The translations under genes were made by a program, and so were the position numbers. The notes beneath the pieces were generated by a model. It saw nothing but the letters and a program-made list of their open reading frames with translations, was not told where the DNA came from and searched no databases. From assembly GCF_040812395.1 (NCBI RefSeq), contig NZ_JBFNXH010000003.1, positions 496,001 through 560,000 of the forward strand: DNA of 64,000 bases. Direction: 5' to 3'. Within the stretch, counting starts at the first letter, position 1. The number at the start of each line of letters is the position of its first letter. The DNA is from Paenibacillus_E sp040812395 (GTDB lineage Bacteria; Bacillota; Bacilli; Paenibacillales; NBRC-103111). This document shows, piece by piece, positions 16,886 through 26,410 of this stretch.

Positions 16886-18274
16886 TTAAACGGCGATTCC
16901 TTTTTTCCGATAGATGCGATTATAGACGATCCCACTAATGATGACGACAACAGCGAAAATCAGAAGCAAGTTACTGTATGGAACGGCTTTCTCCGTGCTG
17001 AGCAGCGGATTTTTGTAGAAATCCATGAGTCCGCCATCAATTAATTTTGCCACTAATGCTGTTCCTACTGCACCGGAAATAAAGCTGATTAGGTTGAACA
17101 GCCCCATTCCGACTCCCGTCTCGTGTACGTCAAGCGTCAAAGAAACCCGATTCGCAAGCGCAGTCTGTACAAACGAAAACCCGACATAGGTTGGCAGCAG
17201 TGCCGCCGATACAAGCCATGGCGAATGGCCGACCATAAGAGCAATCGCAGCCAGACTAACGAAAAGCAGCGTCAAACCAATATATACAACAAAGTTGTTC
17301 CCTTTACGGTCGGCAAGATTGCCGCCAATCGTTCCAAAGACTACGGAGCAAATTGCGCCTGGGAATAGAATGAGCCCGATAGTGCTCGTATCCAAATTGT
17401 TCACACCGGCTAGCATTAAAGGAATGACGAACATGATGCCCATGACTGTACAGAATATAAGGAAACCGACAATGAGGCCTCCGCGCAGCAATCCGTTCCG
17501 GAATAACGCTGGCTCAATAAACGGCTCTTTTGCTCTACGGATATGCGCAATGAACCATACCAGTAACACAAGGCTAATCGCCAGATAATACCACTGAGGG
17601 AACGACAAGTACACGATAAGGCCGGCAACAGTGAATGCTACGAGACCTGCGCCGAGTATGTCCACGCTCCCTTTTTTGCCCTCCTCATCCGGAAGAATCT
17701 TTCTGAAGAAAGGGATAGAAATAAGTGTAAATAAGGGAATGATGAACAAATAGGTCCAATGAAAAGTTGCCGATATGAATCCTCCAACAACAGGACCAAC
17801 AGCAATTGCAAAGGAAACCGTCGATGTCAGCAGCCCGAATATTTTCCCGCGATCATTCGGAGAAAAGTAGCGTGCCACGACAACCATAATTAAGGCTGGA
17901 ATAGCGGATGCGCCTGCCCCTTGAATGGCCCGGGCAAGGATGACAGTCGGATACCACGCTTGCATCGCAAAGCCAATAATCGAGCCTGCGCTGTAAATAA
18001 TGATGCCAACTACAATAAGCTTCTTCAAACTAAAAATGTCGGAAAGCCGGCCATAAATAACGGAGCCGATTCCAAAGAAAATAATGAACGTCGTGAGCAC
18101 CCAGCTCACGCCTGTCGGGGTTATCGCGTATTGTTTAGCGATCTCAGGTGTGGAAACATTGAAAACCGTTTCGTTCAACACTCCGAAAAAAATTAAAAAA
18201 ATAATCCATGGCACTGCCTTCTTGGCATCTATTGTTTTCTCTTGTACCATGGTTGCATCTGCAACATGTTGCAT
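16886..18274 (-). CDS. MFS multidrug/tetracycline-type efflux transporter (14-helix DHA2 type)
   Basis: A 462-residue major facilitator with about 14 helices, related to the Tet(K)/Tet(L) and DHA2 proton antiporters. Visible elements are FNVSTPEIAKQY with GVSWVLTTFIIFFGIGSVIYGRLSD (motif A region), and the motif C-like AIAVGPVVGGFI. The start ATG at 18274 has GGAGGTGAGAACC directly upstream, so the longer frame is discarded. It is divergent from the LTA-synthase-like gene. A paralogue lies at 34.6-36.0 kb next to the second LTA-synthase-like gene. Substrate unknown; no resistance phenotype should be assumed. Confidence 0.85.
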   Translation of the reverse strand: MQHVADATMVQEKTIDAKKAVPWIIFLIFFGVLNETVFNVSTPEIAKQYAITPTGVSWVLTTFIIFFGIGSVIYGRLSDIFSLKKLIVVGIIIYSAGSIIGFAMQAWYPTVILARAIQGAGASAIPALIMVVVARYFSPNDRGKIFGLLTSTVSFAIAVGPVVGGFISATFHWTYLFIIPLFTLISIPFFRKILPDEEGKKGSVDILGAGLVAFTVAGLIVYLSFPQWYYLAISLVLLVWFIAHIRRAKEPFIEPALFRNGLLRGGLIVGFLIFCTVMGIMFVIPLMLAGVNNLDTSTIGLILFPGAICSVVFGTIGGNLADRKGNNFVVYIGLTLLFVSLAAIALMVGHSPWLVSAALLPTYVGFSFVQTALANRVSLTLDVHETGVGMGLFNLISFISGAVGTALVAKLIDGGLMDFYKNPLLSTEKAVPYSNLLLIFAVVVIISGIVYNRIYRKKGIAV

Positions 18275-18503
18275 GGTTCTCACCTCCATCTGTTTTTTAT
18301 CCTCAGCTATCTTAACATAAGCCAGCATCGAATGAACCGGAAAAAATAAGTATAATTTCTATTCGGAAATTTTCCCCAGCGTTTTAACTGTAATCATAAA
18401 TGTTATAGTTATACGTGTCAATGGTTATCTTTCTTCTTTACAAAAAATATAAGATAATGAACGAATGAATCCGGATCAGATATTAACGAACAGGAGCCCC
18501 GAT

Positions 18504-20597
18504 ATGTCAATTTTTTTGCAAATCCTTAAGCGACTTCCATCGCGCGTCATGTTTATCGTTTTGCCTTTGTTGCTGATGTTCATGGTTGAATTCCTGGAAC
18601 GCGGCAGCTATGAAGATCTCCACAAATGGGTAATAAATCACCCACTCCCGATGGTTCTTGGCTATTTCGTTGTGGGAACCCTCTACTTGCTGCTCATTGC
18701 ATTAACTGGCCGAAGCCGTTTATCCTTCTGGCTGCTCTGCGCTGCTCTCCTCCCGCTTGGCGCTATCAGCGGCAGCAAACTAAAAGCAATTGGAGCTCCG
18801 TATTACCCGTGGGATCTCGTTTTTCACAATCAAATCGTGGAATATCGCGCATTTCTAAGTCAATATTTACATCTTCGCATCCTGGGTTATGTTGTCGGCT
18901 TCCTGGTGTTGATTGCCATCTTATTTCATTTCATTTTGCGAAAACGGCCTATACGCATACCCTGGATGGAACGGATTGTATACGCAGTGATTGCTGTGGT
19001 CATGATGACCAGTCTGTATGCGGACAAGCCAATACCATTTATGAATATGTTCGGTCTGTACACCGTACCCTGGGATCAAACGTTAACGTATGACGAGAAC
19101 GGGTTCTTGTTTTCCTCGGTACAAATGCTAGGTTTTCTAGATGTTGCGAAACCGGACGGGTACAGTAAAAAAGCAGTTGCAAACATCTTGAATCAAATTC
19201 CTGAAAAACCGGCTGCAAGCGACAAAAAGCCGAATATCATCGTCATGCTGAGCGAATCTTTCTGGGATCCAACTGTGATGAAAAATGTTTCGTTCAGCCG
19301 GGATCCCATCCCCTCACTGCATAACTTGCAGAAGACATACACGGGAGGCTGGATGCTGTCGCCTCAATTCGGAGGCAGTACCGCGAACGTCGAATTTGAA
19401 GTGTTATCCAGCAATTCCATGCGTTTTTTCGGAAAGTCGCCGGATAAGATCTTGCCTTACATAGAATATATGAACCATGGCGTAGACTCCATGGCCAGTA
19501 TCATGACTCGCCAAGGTTATTCGGCTACGGCCATCAACCCCTTTTTTAGCTGGTTCTTTGACAGCCGCAAGGTGTACAAGCATTTCGGCTTTTCCCGCTT
19601 CATCTCCAGCGAGTATTTCCCGAATGACTTCGAAGGACCGAATTATGCCGATCGTGCGGTAGCCAAGAAGATTATTAATGAAACCGAGAAAAGTCCGGGT
19701 CCTGACTTCATTTTCGCTAATACGATGGAAAATCATCATCCTTACACACCGGGTAAGTTTAGTAAAAACACGATTGAAGTCACTGGCGACATTTCAGCCG
19801 AATCCAAAAGCTTGTTGGAAACTTATGCACAGGGAATTACGGACGCCGACAAATGCTTGCAAACGTTGGTCGATTACTATGCAAAGCGCTCAGAGCCCAC
19901 GATCATCCTATTCTTCGGCGACCATTTGCCTTTCATGGAGAATAACTACAAGGTTTATCGCGATGCCAAATATGTGCTCCCTGACGATCCCGATCTCTAC
20001 ACCAAAACCCATTACACCCCATTCGTCATCTGGAACAATTTCTTGCCTGCGGACCAAGAGAAAACGAACCTTCGTCTCAGTCCTTCCTATCTCGGACCTA
20101 GAGTCCTGCATATGGCGGGCGTGCAGGGCAGCTATTACACCGACTATTTGTACGACTTATCGCAAAAGATACCGGTGATCCCACCGAATGACATGTGGGA
20201 CAAATACAACATTAAAGCTAGCGATCTCGCCGACTATGCCAAGCTGCAATACGACAATCTCTTTGGCGGCCGTTATGGGTATGAGGCCAAAGGCTACAAG
20301 GACACAATTATCCAACCTTTGTACACGCTTGGCTACGGCGATCCGGTTATCGCCAGCGTATCTAAGGCTGATAAGAAGCTGCAGATTGAGGGCTCCAACT
20401 TCTTTTCTTCCTGCAGCGTCTATATCGACGGCCAACTGATGAAATCCAGCTTCGATGGCGCAGATAAGCTTTACGCGGAATTTCCCGAAGATTCCTCGAT
20501 AGATTGGAGCAAACCGCATCAAATTGAAGTTCGCATCATCGACGACAAAAATATGAAGATTGGTCAATCGAATCTATATACACTCCCAGCGTCATGA
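18504..20597 (+). CDS. LTA-synthase-like sulfatase-fold enzyme with C-terminal TIG-like domain (copy 1)
   Basis: A 697-residue membrane enzyme of the lipoteichoic acid synthase family, which transfers glycerol phosphate from phosphatidylglycerol outside the cell. Five N-terminal helices (to about residue 190) are followed by the sulfatase-fold domain. NIIVMLSESFWDPT supplies a metal-binding Glu, GGSTANVEFE the catalytic Thr, NTMENHHPYTPGKF follows, and FFGDHLPFMEN gives Asp/His ligands. The last 90 residues (from about VIASVSKADKKLQIEGSNFF) resemble an IPT/TIG beta-sandwich not found in standard LtaS. ATG at 18504 has AGGAG upstream. Its closest relative here is the 32.4-34.5 kb gene. It may act on a wall polymer other than LTA. 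Confidence 0.85.
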   Translation: MSIFLQILKRLPSRVMFIVLPLLLMFMVEFLERGSYEDLHKWVINHPLPMVLGYFVVGTLYLLLIALTGRSRLSFWLLCAALLPLGAISGSKLKAIGAPYYPWDLVFHNQIVEYRAFLSQYLHLRILGYVVGFLVLIAILFHFILRKRPIRIPWMERIVYAVIAVVMMTSLYADKPIPFMNMFGLYTVPWDQTLTYDENGFLFSSVQMLGFLDVAKPDGYSKKAVANILNQIPEKPAASDKKPNIIVMLSESFWDPTVMKNVSFSRDPIPSLHNLQKTYTGGWMLSPQFGGSTANVEFEVLSSNSMRFFGKSPDKILPYIEYMNHGVDSMASIMTRQGYSATAINPFFSWFFDSRKVYKHFGFSRFISSEYFPNDFEGPNYADRAVAKKIINETEKSPGPDFIFANTMENHHPYTPGKFSKNTIEVTGDISAESKSLLETYAQGITDADKCLQTLVDYYAKRSEPTIILFFGDHLPFMENNYKVYRDAKYVLPDDPDLYTKTHYTPFVIWNNFLPADQEKTNLRLSPSYLGPRVLHMAGVQGSYYTDYLYDLSQKIPVIPPNDMWDKYNIKASDLADYAKLQYDNLFGGRYGYEAKGYKDTIIQPLYTLGYGDPVIASVSKADKKLQIEGSNFFSSCSVYIDGQLMKSSFDGADKLYAEFPEDSSIDWSKPHQIEVRIIDDKNMKIGQSNLYTLPAS

Positions 20598-20601
20598 CTT
20601 G

Positions 20602-20653
20602 AACCCCCAGCGAATAGGATGGAACCATAATCCTTTCCCTAGGGGGTTTTTTA
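20602..20653 (+). terminator. Intrinsic terminator after LTA-synthase-like gene 1
   Basis: CCCCC and AGGA arms pair with TCCT and GGGGG arms, followed by TTTTTT, just past the stop at 20597. Its 3' part overlaps the proposed ribosome site of the next small gene. Confidence 0.75.
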
Positions 20654-20654
20654 T

Positions 20655-21035
20655 TTGCTCGTTAGAATCCCGCCTGCTCATATCCACTTTCTCTCGACGA
20701 TGACCTCTGAACAGTTAAGTCATCACCATCTCATCCGTCTATACACGTTCAGCGTCAATGGCGATGCAAATGATGGACATGTCCATCAATATCAAGGCAT
20801 AACAGGAATTCGATACGGTCATTATCATAACTACTATGGGACTACCGGCCCTGCCATCCCTCTTCCGGATGGATCACACATCCATTTTCTTGAAGGAACT
20901 GTTGAGCTCAACGCTTATAACACATCAAGAGGAGACGCCCTAAGCCAATCCGCAGAGAAGGAAGGATTGATACGAAAGCTCCATCTCCATACGTATTCCG
21001 GCTACTCAACCGTTGGTTTCGGCTATGAAAGATAG
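20655..21035 (+). CDS. YmaF-like His-rich protein
   Basis: Up to 126 residues, resembling the YmaF family of Bacillus: repeated H-x-H patches (AHIHFL, GHVHQYQGITG, YGHYHNYYGTTGPA, GSHIHFLEG), as in YmaF. The function of the family is unknown; the regularly spaced His pairs suggest metal binding, which is inference. Start is unsure. The TTG at 20655 has AGGGGG upstream but lies inside the terminator of the previous gene, while the ATG at 20700 has no clear site yet removes one His patch. It precedes the germination operon without an obvious link. Confidence 0.6.
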   Translation: MLVRIPPAHIHFLSTMTSEQLSHHHLIRLYTFSVNGDANDGHVHQYQGITGIRYGHYHNYYGTTGPAIPLPDGSHIHFLEGTVELNAYNTSRGDALSQSAEKEGLIRKLHLHTYSGYSTVGFGYER

Positions 21036-21130
21036 TCCGTTGCATAAAAAAGGAAGCTTTCGTTAAACCTACATAAAGAATTTTATGTTAAGGAAATTCA
21101 ATCCAATGCACTACAAATGAGGGGAACCGT

Positions 21131-22714
21131 TTGATTAGAAACTTATTTAAACTGTTAATGAAAAAAAAATTGAAACCCAGCTTCCAATCATCGTCTCCCC
21201 CGCAGCAGTTGCAAGCTCAGGAGCAGGAGCAGCTGCTTTTTGCCAGTTTGCAGCAAAATGAAGAGAAATTCCGGTCGATCTATGCGAACTGCTCGGACGT
21301 CATTTTCCGCTCCATATTAATCGCAGGTAAAACGAATGCAATGATCCTGTATATTGAAGGGTTATCCGACAGCAATGGACTAGAGGAAAACGTGATAGTC
21401 CCCTTAATGCGTGAGGATCATGAAGAGATCATCGATATTAAAGGGCTTATTGAGCGAAAAATATCCGTTACTCATGCGAATCCATGCACTACCTTTTCCA
21501 CATGCATCGCTTATCTCTCGGAAGGAAATCCGCTGCTTCTGTGCGACAATGAGGCGAGTGCCCTTGCTCTAGGCTTGACAAAATGGGATAAACGCGCTAT
21601 CGATGAGCCTTCTGCAGAAGTAGGCATCAGGGGACCCCGGGAAGGCTTTACGGAGACACTGCGAACCTCCACGTCGCAAATTCGCCGTATTATTAAGAGT
21701 CCGCTTCTAAAAATGGAAACTTTAAAGATCGGTGATTACACGCAAACGAAAGTCATTGTGTCTTATATCGAAGGTCTTGTGGATATGACACTCGTCGAAG
21801 AAGTGAAAAATCGGCTCAACCGCATTCGAATTGACGGTATTCTGGAAAGTGGGTATATCGAGGAAATGATTGAGGACAACCCCTACTCGCCATTTCCGCA
21901 ACTGCTCAGCACTGAGCGTCCCGATGTCGTCTCCAGCAGTTTGTTGGAAGGCAGAGTAGCCATACTAACAGAGGGAACCCCCTTTGTCTTAATCGCGCCA
22001 ACGACTTTCTTTTCTTTAATCCAGTCTTCCGAAGATTACTACCAGCGGTTCTGGATCGGAACGATTATCCGCTGGCTTCGCTATACGTTTACTTTAATTT
22101 CACTTTTACTCCCGTCCATTTACGTAGCCGTACTCACCTATCATCAAGAAATGGTGCCCGGCTCCTTGTTAATCAGCATGGCTTCCTCCAGGGAAGCCGT
22201 ACCGTTTCCCGCATTTGTCGAAGCGCTAATTATGGAAATCACGTTCGAAGCGCTTCGCGAAGCAGGCGTCCGATTGCCTAAGCAAATCGGGGCTGCCGTC
22301 TCCATTGTCGGAGCGCTCGTCATCGGACAAGCCGCCGTGCAAGCTGGCCTCGTTTCGGCGCCGATGGTCATCGTCGTCGCCATCACCGGCATCTCCTCCT
22401 TCATGATCCCGCGATATGTTACGGGAATCGCAATAAGGATGCTGCGTTTTCCATTAATCATTCTCGCAGGGACACTGGGGTTGCTAGGCATTATGATGGG
22501 GATGATCGCCTTGGTTCTCCATATGTCGAGCCTGCGTTCATTCGGCGTGCCTTACTTGGACACCATTGCGACTCCAAAAATGAATCAATTGAAGGACGTT
22601 CTCATCCGAGCGCCATGGTGGATGATGGATTCCCGTCCTCATTTTACAGGGAATTACAACAAATATCGTCAAGCATCCGATGAGAAGCCCGGTCCTGAGC
22701 GTGGGGGGGAGTAA
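21131..22714 (+). CDS. Spore germinant receptor subunit A (GerA family), operon 1
   Basis: A-subunit of a nutrient germinant receptor in the spore inner membrane, 527 residues. It has a large hydrophilic N-terminal domain (to about residue 300, including YIEGLVDMTLVEEVKNRL and LLEGRVAILTEGTPFVLIAPTTFF), then four to five helices with the signature PGSLLISMASSREAVPFPAFVEALIMEITFEALREAGVRLP. The first 40 residues carry a Gln-rich segment. The start is a TTG at 21131 behind GAGGGGAACCG. It is the first gene of a five-gene operon A-B-B-C-D. Families are clear; the germinant cannot be read from sequence. Confidence 0.93.
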   Translation: MIRNLFKLLMKKKLKPSFQSSSPPQQLQAQEQEQLLFASLQQNEEKFRSIYANCSDVIFRSILIAGKTNAMILYIEGLSDSNGLEENVIVPLMREDHEEIIDIKGLIERKISVTHANPCTTFSTCIAYLSEGNPLLLCDNEASALALGLTKWDKRAIDEPSAEVGIRGPREGFTETLRTSTSQIRRIIKSPLLKMETLKIGDYTQTKVIVSYIEGLVDMTLVEEVKNRLNRIRIDGILESGYIEEMIEDNPYSPFPQLLSTERPDVVSSSLLEGRVAILTEGTPFVLIAPTTFFSLIQSSEDYYQRFWIGTIIRWLRYTFTLISLLLPSIYVAVLTYHQEMVPGSLLISMASSREAVPFPAFVEALIMEITFEALREAGVRLPKQIGAAVSIVGALVIGQAAVQAGLVSAPMVIVVAITGISSFMIPRYVTGIAIRMLRFPLIILAGTLGLLGIMMGMIALVLHMSSLRSFGVPYLDTIATPKMNQLKDVLIRAPWWMMDSRPHFTGNYNKYRQASDEKPGPERGGE

Positions 22715-22737
22715 TCTAAGAACGAGAGGGAATGCCT

Positions 22738-23856
22738 ATGCTCGAGAAAGGTCAAATTTCCGCCTTTCAAATGGGTTTAATCATGTATCCTGTCATATTG
22801 GCTACAGGCTTTCTTTCATTGCCGGCTATTTCGGCACAGTATGCCAGAAATGATCTTTGGTTAAGCCCCCTCGTCGCTTCCGTAAGCGGATTTATCAGCA
22901 TATTTGTAGCTCTTCGTCTGCATGCGCTTTATCCGAAACTGACAATCGCCCAATATAGCGAGCTCATCGTCGGGCGATGGATCGGGAAAGCCATTGGAAT
23001 CGTTGTAATCATTTTTTTAGTCCATATAACTGGCATCATCGTTCGCGAATATGCGGATTTTGTGACAGGATGTTTTCTGGTCAAAACGCCAACCCTGATG
23101 GTCGTCTCCTCCATTATTTTACTTGCGGCCTTTGCCGTACGTGGAGGCGTGGAATTGCTGGCGAGAAGCGCTTTGATTTTTACACCCATTTTTATCTTGC
23201 CTATTATCGTTCTTCTGCTTCTCATCCCAGATCTAGACGTAACAAACCTATTTCCCGTTCTTGATCATGGATGGATTCCTGTGTTCAAAGGAGCTGCTAC
23301 GCCACAGGCCTGGTTTAGCGAATTTTATCTCATTTCCTTCTTCCTGCCCAGTCTGTCAGATCCACACAAAGGAAAGAAATGGAGCGTAATTTCTCTATGC
23401 GCTGTTGTATTAAGTTTGACCTATGTGAATCTCATCACCCTGTTCTTGCTTGGCCCCGACACAGGTATTAAAATGTACCCGGTTTTAAACAGTTACCGTT
23501 ATATCAGCTTCGGACATTTTTTCGAAAACACGGAGTCCTTGCTGCTCGCCATGTGGGTTGTTGGAAATTTCATTAAAATTGGAGGTTTTTACTACGCAGC
23601 CACACATTCGCTTGGCGCTTGGTTGAAGATGACCGATATTCGTCCTCTTGTCTTTCCGGTAGGGCTTCTTACGATCATATCCAGTTTTTGGGATTTGCCG
23701 AACTTCTCACGAATGGGTTCGTACATTAGCACAGTACTTCCTTTTGAAATCCCAGCGGTGTTTATACTCATCCCGCTATTTTTACTGCTTGTCGCGACGA
23801 TTCGCAAACGAAAAGTGGCAGGAATGCCCGGCAAGGAGTCATCCACCAAAGAGTAG
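22738..23856 (+). CDS. Germinant receptor permease-like subunit B, first of two, operon 1
   Basis: B-subunit, 372 residues, about ten helices, of the GerB/APC-superfamily spore permeases that bind the germinant. It opens MLEKGQISAFQMGLIMYPVI and contains the typical AVRGGVELLARSALIFTPIFILPI and AMWVVGNFIKIGGF segments. The ATG at 22738 is preferred to the one at 22732 by ribosome-site spacing and because the second B protein begins with the same MLEKGQIS. It lies 23 bases after subunit A. Confidence 0.92.
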   Translation: MLEKGQISAFQMGLIMYPVILATGFLSLPAISAQYARNDLWLSPLVASVSGFISIFVALRLHALYPKLTIAQYSELIVGRWIGKAIGIVVIIFLVHITGIIVREYADFVTGCFLVKTPTLMVVSSIILLAAFAVRGGVELLARSALIFTPIFILPIIVLLLLIPDLDVTNLFPVLDHGWIPVFKGAATPQAWFSEFYLISFFLPSLSDPHKGKKWSVISLCAVVLSLTYVNLITLFLLGPDTGIKMYPVLNSYRYISFGHFFENTESLLLAMWVVGNFIKIGGFYYAATHSLGAWLKMTDIRPLVFPVGLLTIISSFWDLPNFSRMGSYISTVLPFEIPAVFILIPLFLLLVATIRKRKVAGMPGKESSTKE

Positions 23857-23866
23857 GTGAGCGTTC

Positions 23867-24970
23867 ATGCTAGAGAAAGGACAGATCTCATCCTTTCAAA
23901 TGGGAATTATGATGTATTCGGAAGTACTGGGAACAGCGTTTCTGGCGCTGCCGACCATTACAGCCCAATTTGCCAAAAACGATCTTTGGCTAACGGGCGT
24001 ATTTGCTTCGATTGCCGGTGTATTGTCTGTATTCATTGCGATTAAACTGCATGATTTGTATCCTAAAATGAACTTCATTCAATACAGCACGCTCATTCTT
24101 GGGAACTTCTTGGGAAAAACCCTTGGTTGCATTTATTTTTTGTATATTGTATCTATCTCAGGCATTGTAACGCGTCTATATGCTGAATTTGTCACGGGTA
24201 ATTTTCTGTTTAAAACCCCTATTTTATTAGTTGTTGGCACCATGATTCTGTTATGCGCATTTGCCGTCCGCGGCGGGATTGAGGTACTGGCAAGATGTGC
24301 CATTATTTTTACGCCTATTTTTATTCTCCCACTCTTCATCCTTTTACTGCTAATTCCTGATTTGGATGTCAAAAATATCTTCCCCGTCCTCAGCAATGGC
24401 ATCATCCCTGTCCTTAAAGGTTCCTCTACACCGCAAGGTTGGATAAGCGAATTCTTTTTAATCAACTTTCTCCTGCCGTCTCTAGTCGATCTGAAAAAAA
24501 GTATGAAATGGAGCATGATCTCGTTGACCGCCGTTTCTTTAAGCTTAATCTATGTCTACTTGATCATCCTTTTCTTGTTGGGACCCGACACAGGAGATAA
24601 AAACTATCCCATTCTAGTCGCTTTCCGTTATATCCGTCTCGGTAATTTGTTTGAAAATATGGAAGCTTTGTTATTAGCCATGTGGGTCGTCGGAAATTTC
24701 GTTAAGATATGTATTTTCTTTTATGTATCCGTTATTTCATTTGCACAGGTTTTGAACCTAAGCGACTACCGCCCAGTTATTTTTCCTCTAGGCATGCTGA
24801 TTATCGTATTAAGCTTTTGGGACATTCCAAACTTCCCAAGTTTGGCCAACTTTATACGCTATATCACTCCTTTCCATCTAACGACTGCGATGCTGCTAAT
24901 CCCTTTATTTTTATTACTGATCTCTATTATTCGTAAACGAAAAAAAGCAGGCGAAGGAGAAGCAGCATGA
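23867..24970 (+). CDS. Germinant receptor permease-like subunit B, second of two, operon 1
   Basis: A second B-subunit, 367 residues, clearly paralogous to the gene just upstream: same start MLEKGQIS, same AVRGGIEVLARCAIIFTPIFILPLF, FLLGPDTG and AMWVVGNFVK blocks, with differences throughout. It begins 10 bases after the first B gene with GTAGGTGAG upstream and overlaps subunit C by four bases. Two B genes in one receptor operon may let one A/C scaffold respond to two ligands; this is inference from what is known of B as the ligand-specific subunit. Confidence 0.92.
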   Translation: MLEKGQISSFQMGIMMYSEVLGTAFLALPTITAQFAKNDLWLTGVFASIAGVLSVFIAIKLHDLYPKMNFIQYSTLILGNFLGKTLGCIYFLYIVSISGIVTRLYAEFVTGNFLFKTPILLVVGTMILLCAFAVRGGIEVLARCAIIFTPIFILPLFILLLLIPDLDVKNIFPVLSNGIIPVLKGSSTPQGWISEFFLINFLLPSLVDLKKSMKWSMISLTAVSLSLIYVYLIILFLLGPDTGDKNYPILVAFRYIRLGNLFENMEALLLAMWVVGNFVKICIFFYVSVISFAQVLNLSDYRPVIFPLGMLIIVLSFWDIPNFPSLANFIRYITPFHLTTAMLLIPLFLLLISIIRKRKKAGEGEAA

Positions 24971-26169
24971 TGAAAAGAATCGTAAAGCTTTCTTTCCTTC
25001 TATTGCCTCTGCTTCTGATGGAGGGCTGCTGGGATCGCACGGAGCTCAACGATTTAGCGCTCATTACCGCATTAGCTTTCGACAAGACCGAGGACAATCA
25101 AATTCAAATTTCTGTGCAAATAATCATCCCCCAGAACATTAATGGAGGTTTGGTAAGCGGTGGGACCGGTGGTGGCAGTTCCTCTAGGCGAACAGTCGTA
25201 CGAGCCGAAAAAGGAATCGATACGGCAGCCGCGCTATCCAAGCTTCAACGTAAAATTCCGCGAAAATTATTCTGGGGCCAATGTAAAATATTTATTTTCA
25301 GCGAAACTTTAGCAAAATCAGGCATTCGGAATCAGCTCGATTTTCTCGTTCGCCATCCCCAGCCCAGGGAAAGAGCTTATGTGTTCGTCAGCAACGGGAG
25401 CGCAGCGGAAGCCCTCGACTTGTTTCCGCCGATAGAACGTTCCTCCGCTGAAGCGCTTCGAAAGCTATCCGATATGAACATCGGCATACGTGTCACGTTG
25501 GAACAATTAAGTATTATGCTAAAAGAAGAATCCCGATCAGCTACTCTGCCCTATGTCTATATCCTTCCAGCAAATCGATCGACGAAAAAGACGGATCCTT
25601 TTCAAACGATTCCTTATATCTTCGGAACGGCCGTGTTTCAAGAGGACAAAATGATCGGAGAAATTTCTGAAAAGGTCACTCGCGGCCTCATGTGGATCAA
25701 AAACGATATTAAAGAATACACGATTACCTTCGCTGTTAAAGATCCCGATCATTTCGTCTCCTTAAGCCCTGTCATCGCCAATGTGAAGTTGATCCCCAAG
25801 ATTGTCGGCTCCACTTGGATGATGACCATTAAAGTAAAGACGCAAGGAGATATCGTACAAAACAGTACTCTCTTGAACCCAATGAAGCCGGATTTCTTAA
25901 GTATCATGGACGAAGCTTTCGCAAATGATGTGAAAGAACGGATTCAATTAGTGCTAAACGAGGCTCAGCAAAACTTAAAGGTAGACATTTTGGACTTTGC
26001 CAAGGAATTCCACAGAAAATATCCGAAACAATGGGAAAGCAAAAAAGAGAATTGGGACGCATTATTCCCCCAAGTTGAAGTGAATATTGTGGTGGATGCC
26101 CATATATTAAGACCCGGGCTGATTAATTCTCCAGGCGGTATGCCTAAAGAGGAGACGCAGCAGAAATGA
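24967..26169 (+). CDS. Germinant receptor lipoprotein subunit C, operon 1
   Basis: C-subunit lipoprotein, 400 residues, of the Ger(x)C family. It has a signal peptide with lipobox MEGC (Cys about residue 22) followed by WDRTELNDLALITALAFDKTED, the family opening. The remainder is three mixed alpha/beta domains ending with LNEAQQNLKVDILDFAKEFH and a WDALFPQVEVNIVVDAHI block. A Gly/Ser stretch (GGLVSGGTGGGSSS) interrupts domain 1. It overlaps the second B gene by four bases and the small D gene by four bases (ATGA), so translation is coupled. Confidence 0.93.
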   Translation: MMKRIVKLSFLLLPLLLMEGCWDRTELNDLALITALAFDKTEDNQIQISVQIIIPQNINGGLVSGGTGGGSSSRRTVVRAEKGIDTAAALSKLQRKIPRKLFWGQCKIFIFSETLAKSGIRNQLDFLVRHPQPRERAYVFVSNGSAAEALDLFPPIERSSAEALRKLSDMNIGIRVTLEQLSIMLKEESRSATLPYVYILPANRSTKKTDPFQTIPYIFGTAVFQEDKMIGEISEKVTRGLMWIKNDIKEYTITFAVKDPDHFVSLSPVIANVKLIPKIVGSTWMMTIKVKTQGDIVQNSTLLNPMKPDFLSIMDEAFANDVKERIQLVLNEAQQNLKVDILDFAKEFHRKYPKQWESKKENWDALFPQVEVNIVVDAHILRPGLINSPGGMPKEETQQK

Positions 26170-26387
26170 ATTGGACATTTTTCATTTGCATCACAATCGC
26201 ATCCCTGTTAGTCGCTTGGTTCGAATGGCCGAAACTTAAACAAAAACCGAAGCGGGAACGGGTCATCTTTGTGTCTCTGCTTTTGTTCGTATGGGTATTG
26301 TCCATGTTTGATTTAACGCATACACCTGGTCCAACAACCGTGTTGCAAACCATTTTCAAACCTTTTAAGGGGCTGCTGGAACAGTAG
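26166..26387 (+). CDS. Small two-helix membrane protein, probable germinant receptor D subunit
   Basis: A 73-residue protein with two membrane helices (about residues 3-19 and 33-48) separated by a basic loop KLKQKPKRER. It overlaps the C gene by four bases and ends the operon. Small two-helix D subunits at this position are known in several Bacillus GerA-type operons and adjust receptor activity. Size, topology and position all fit, though the sequence is too short for firm homology by eye. Operon 2 in this window has no such gene. Confidence 0.7.
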   Translation: MNWTFFICITIASLLVAWFEWPKLKQKPKRERVIFVSLLLFVWVLSMFDLTHTPGPTTVLQTIFKPFKGLLEQ

Positions 26388-26410
26388 CGTTACGATATAA
26401 AAGAGCCAAA

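Noticed and set aside
21040..21130. Sigma-G promoter for germination operon 1
   Set aside because: CATAAAG is present but the -35-like TGCATA lies about 25 bases away, too far.
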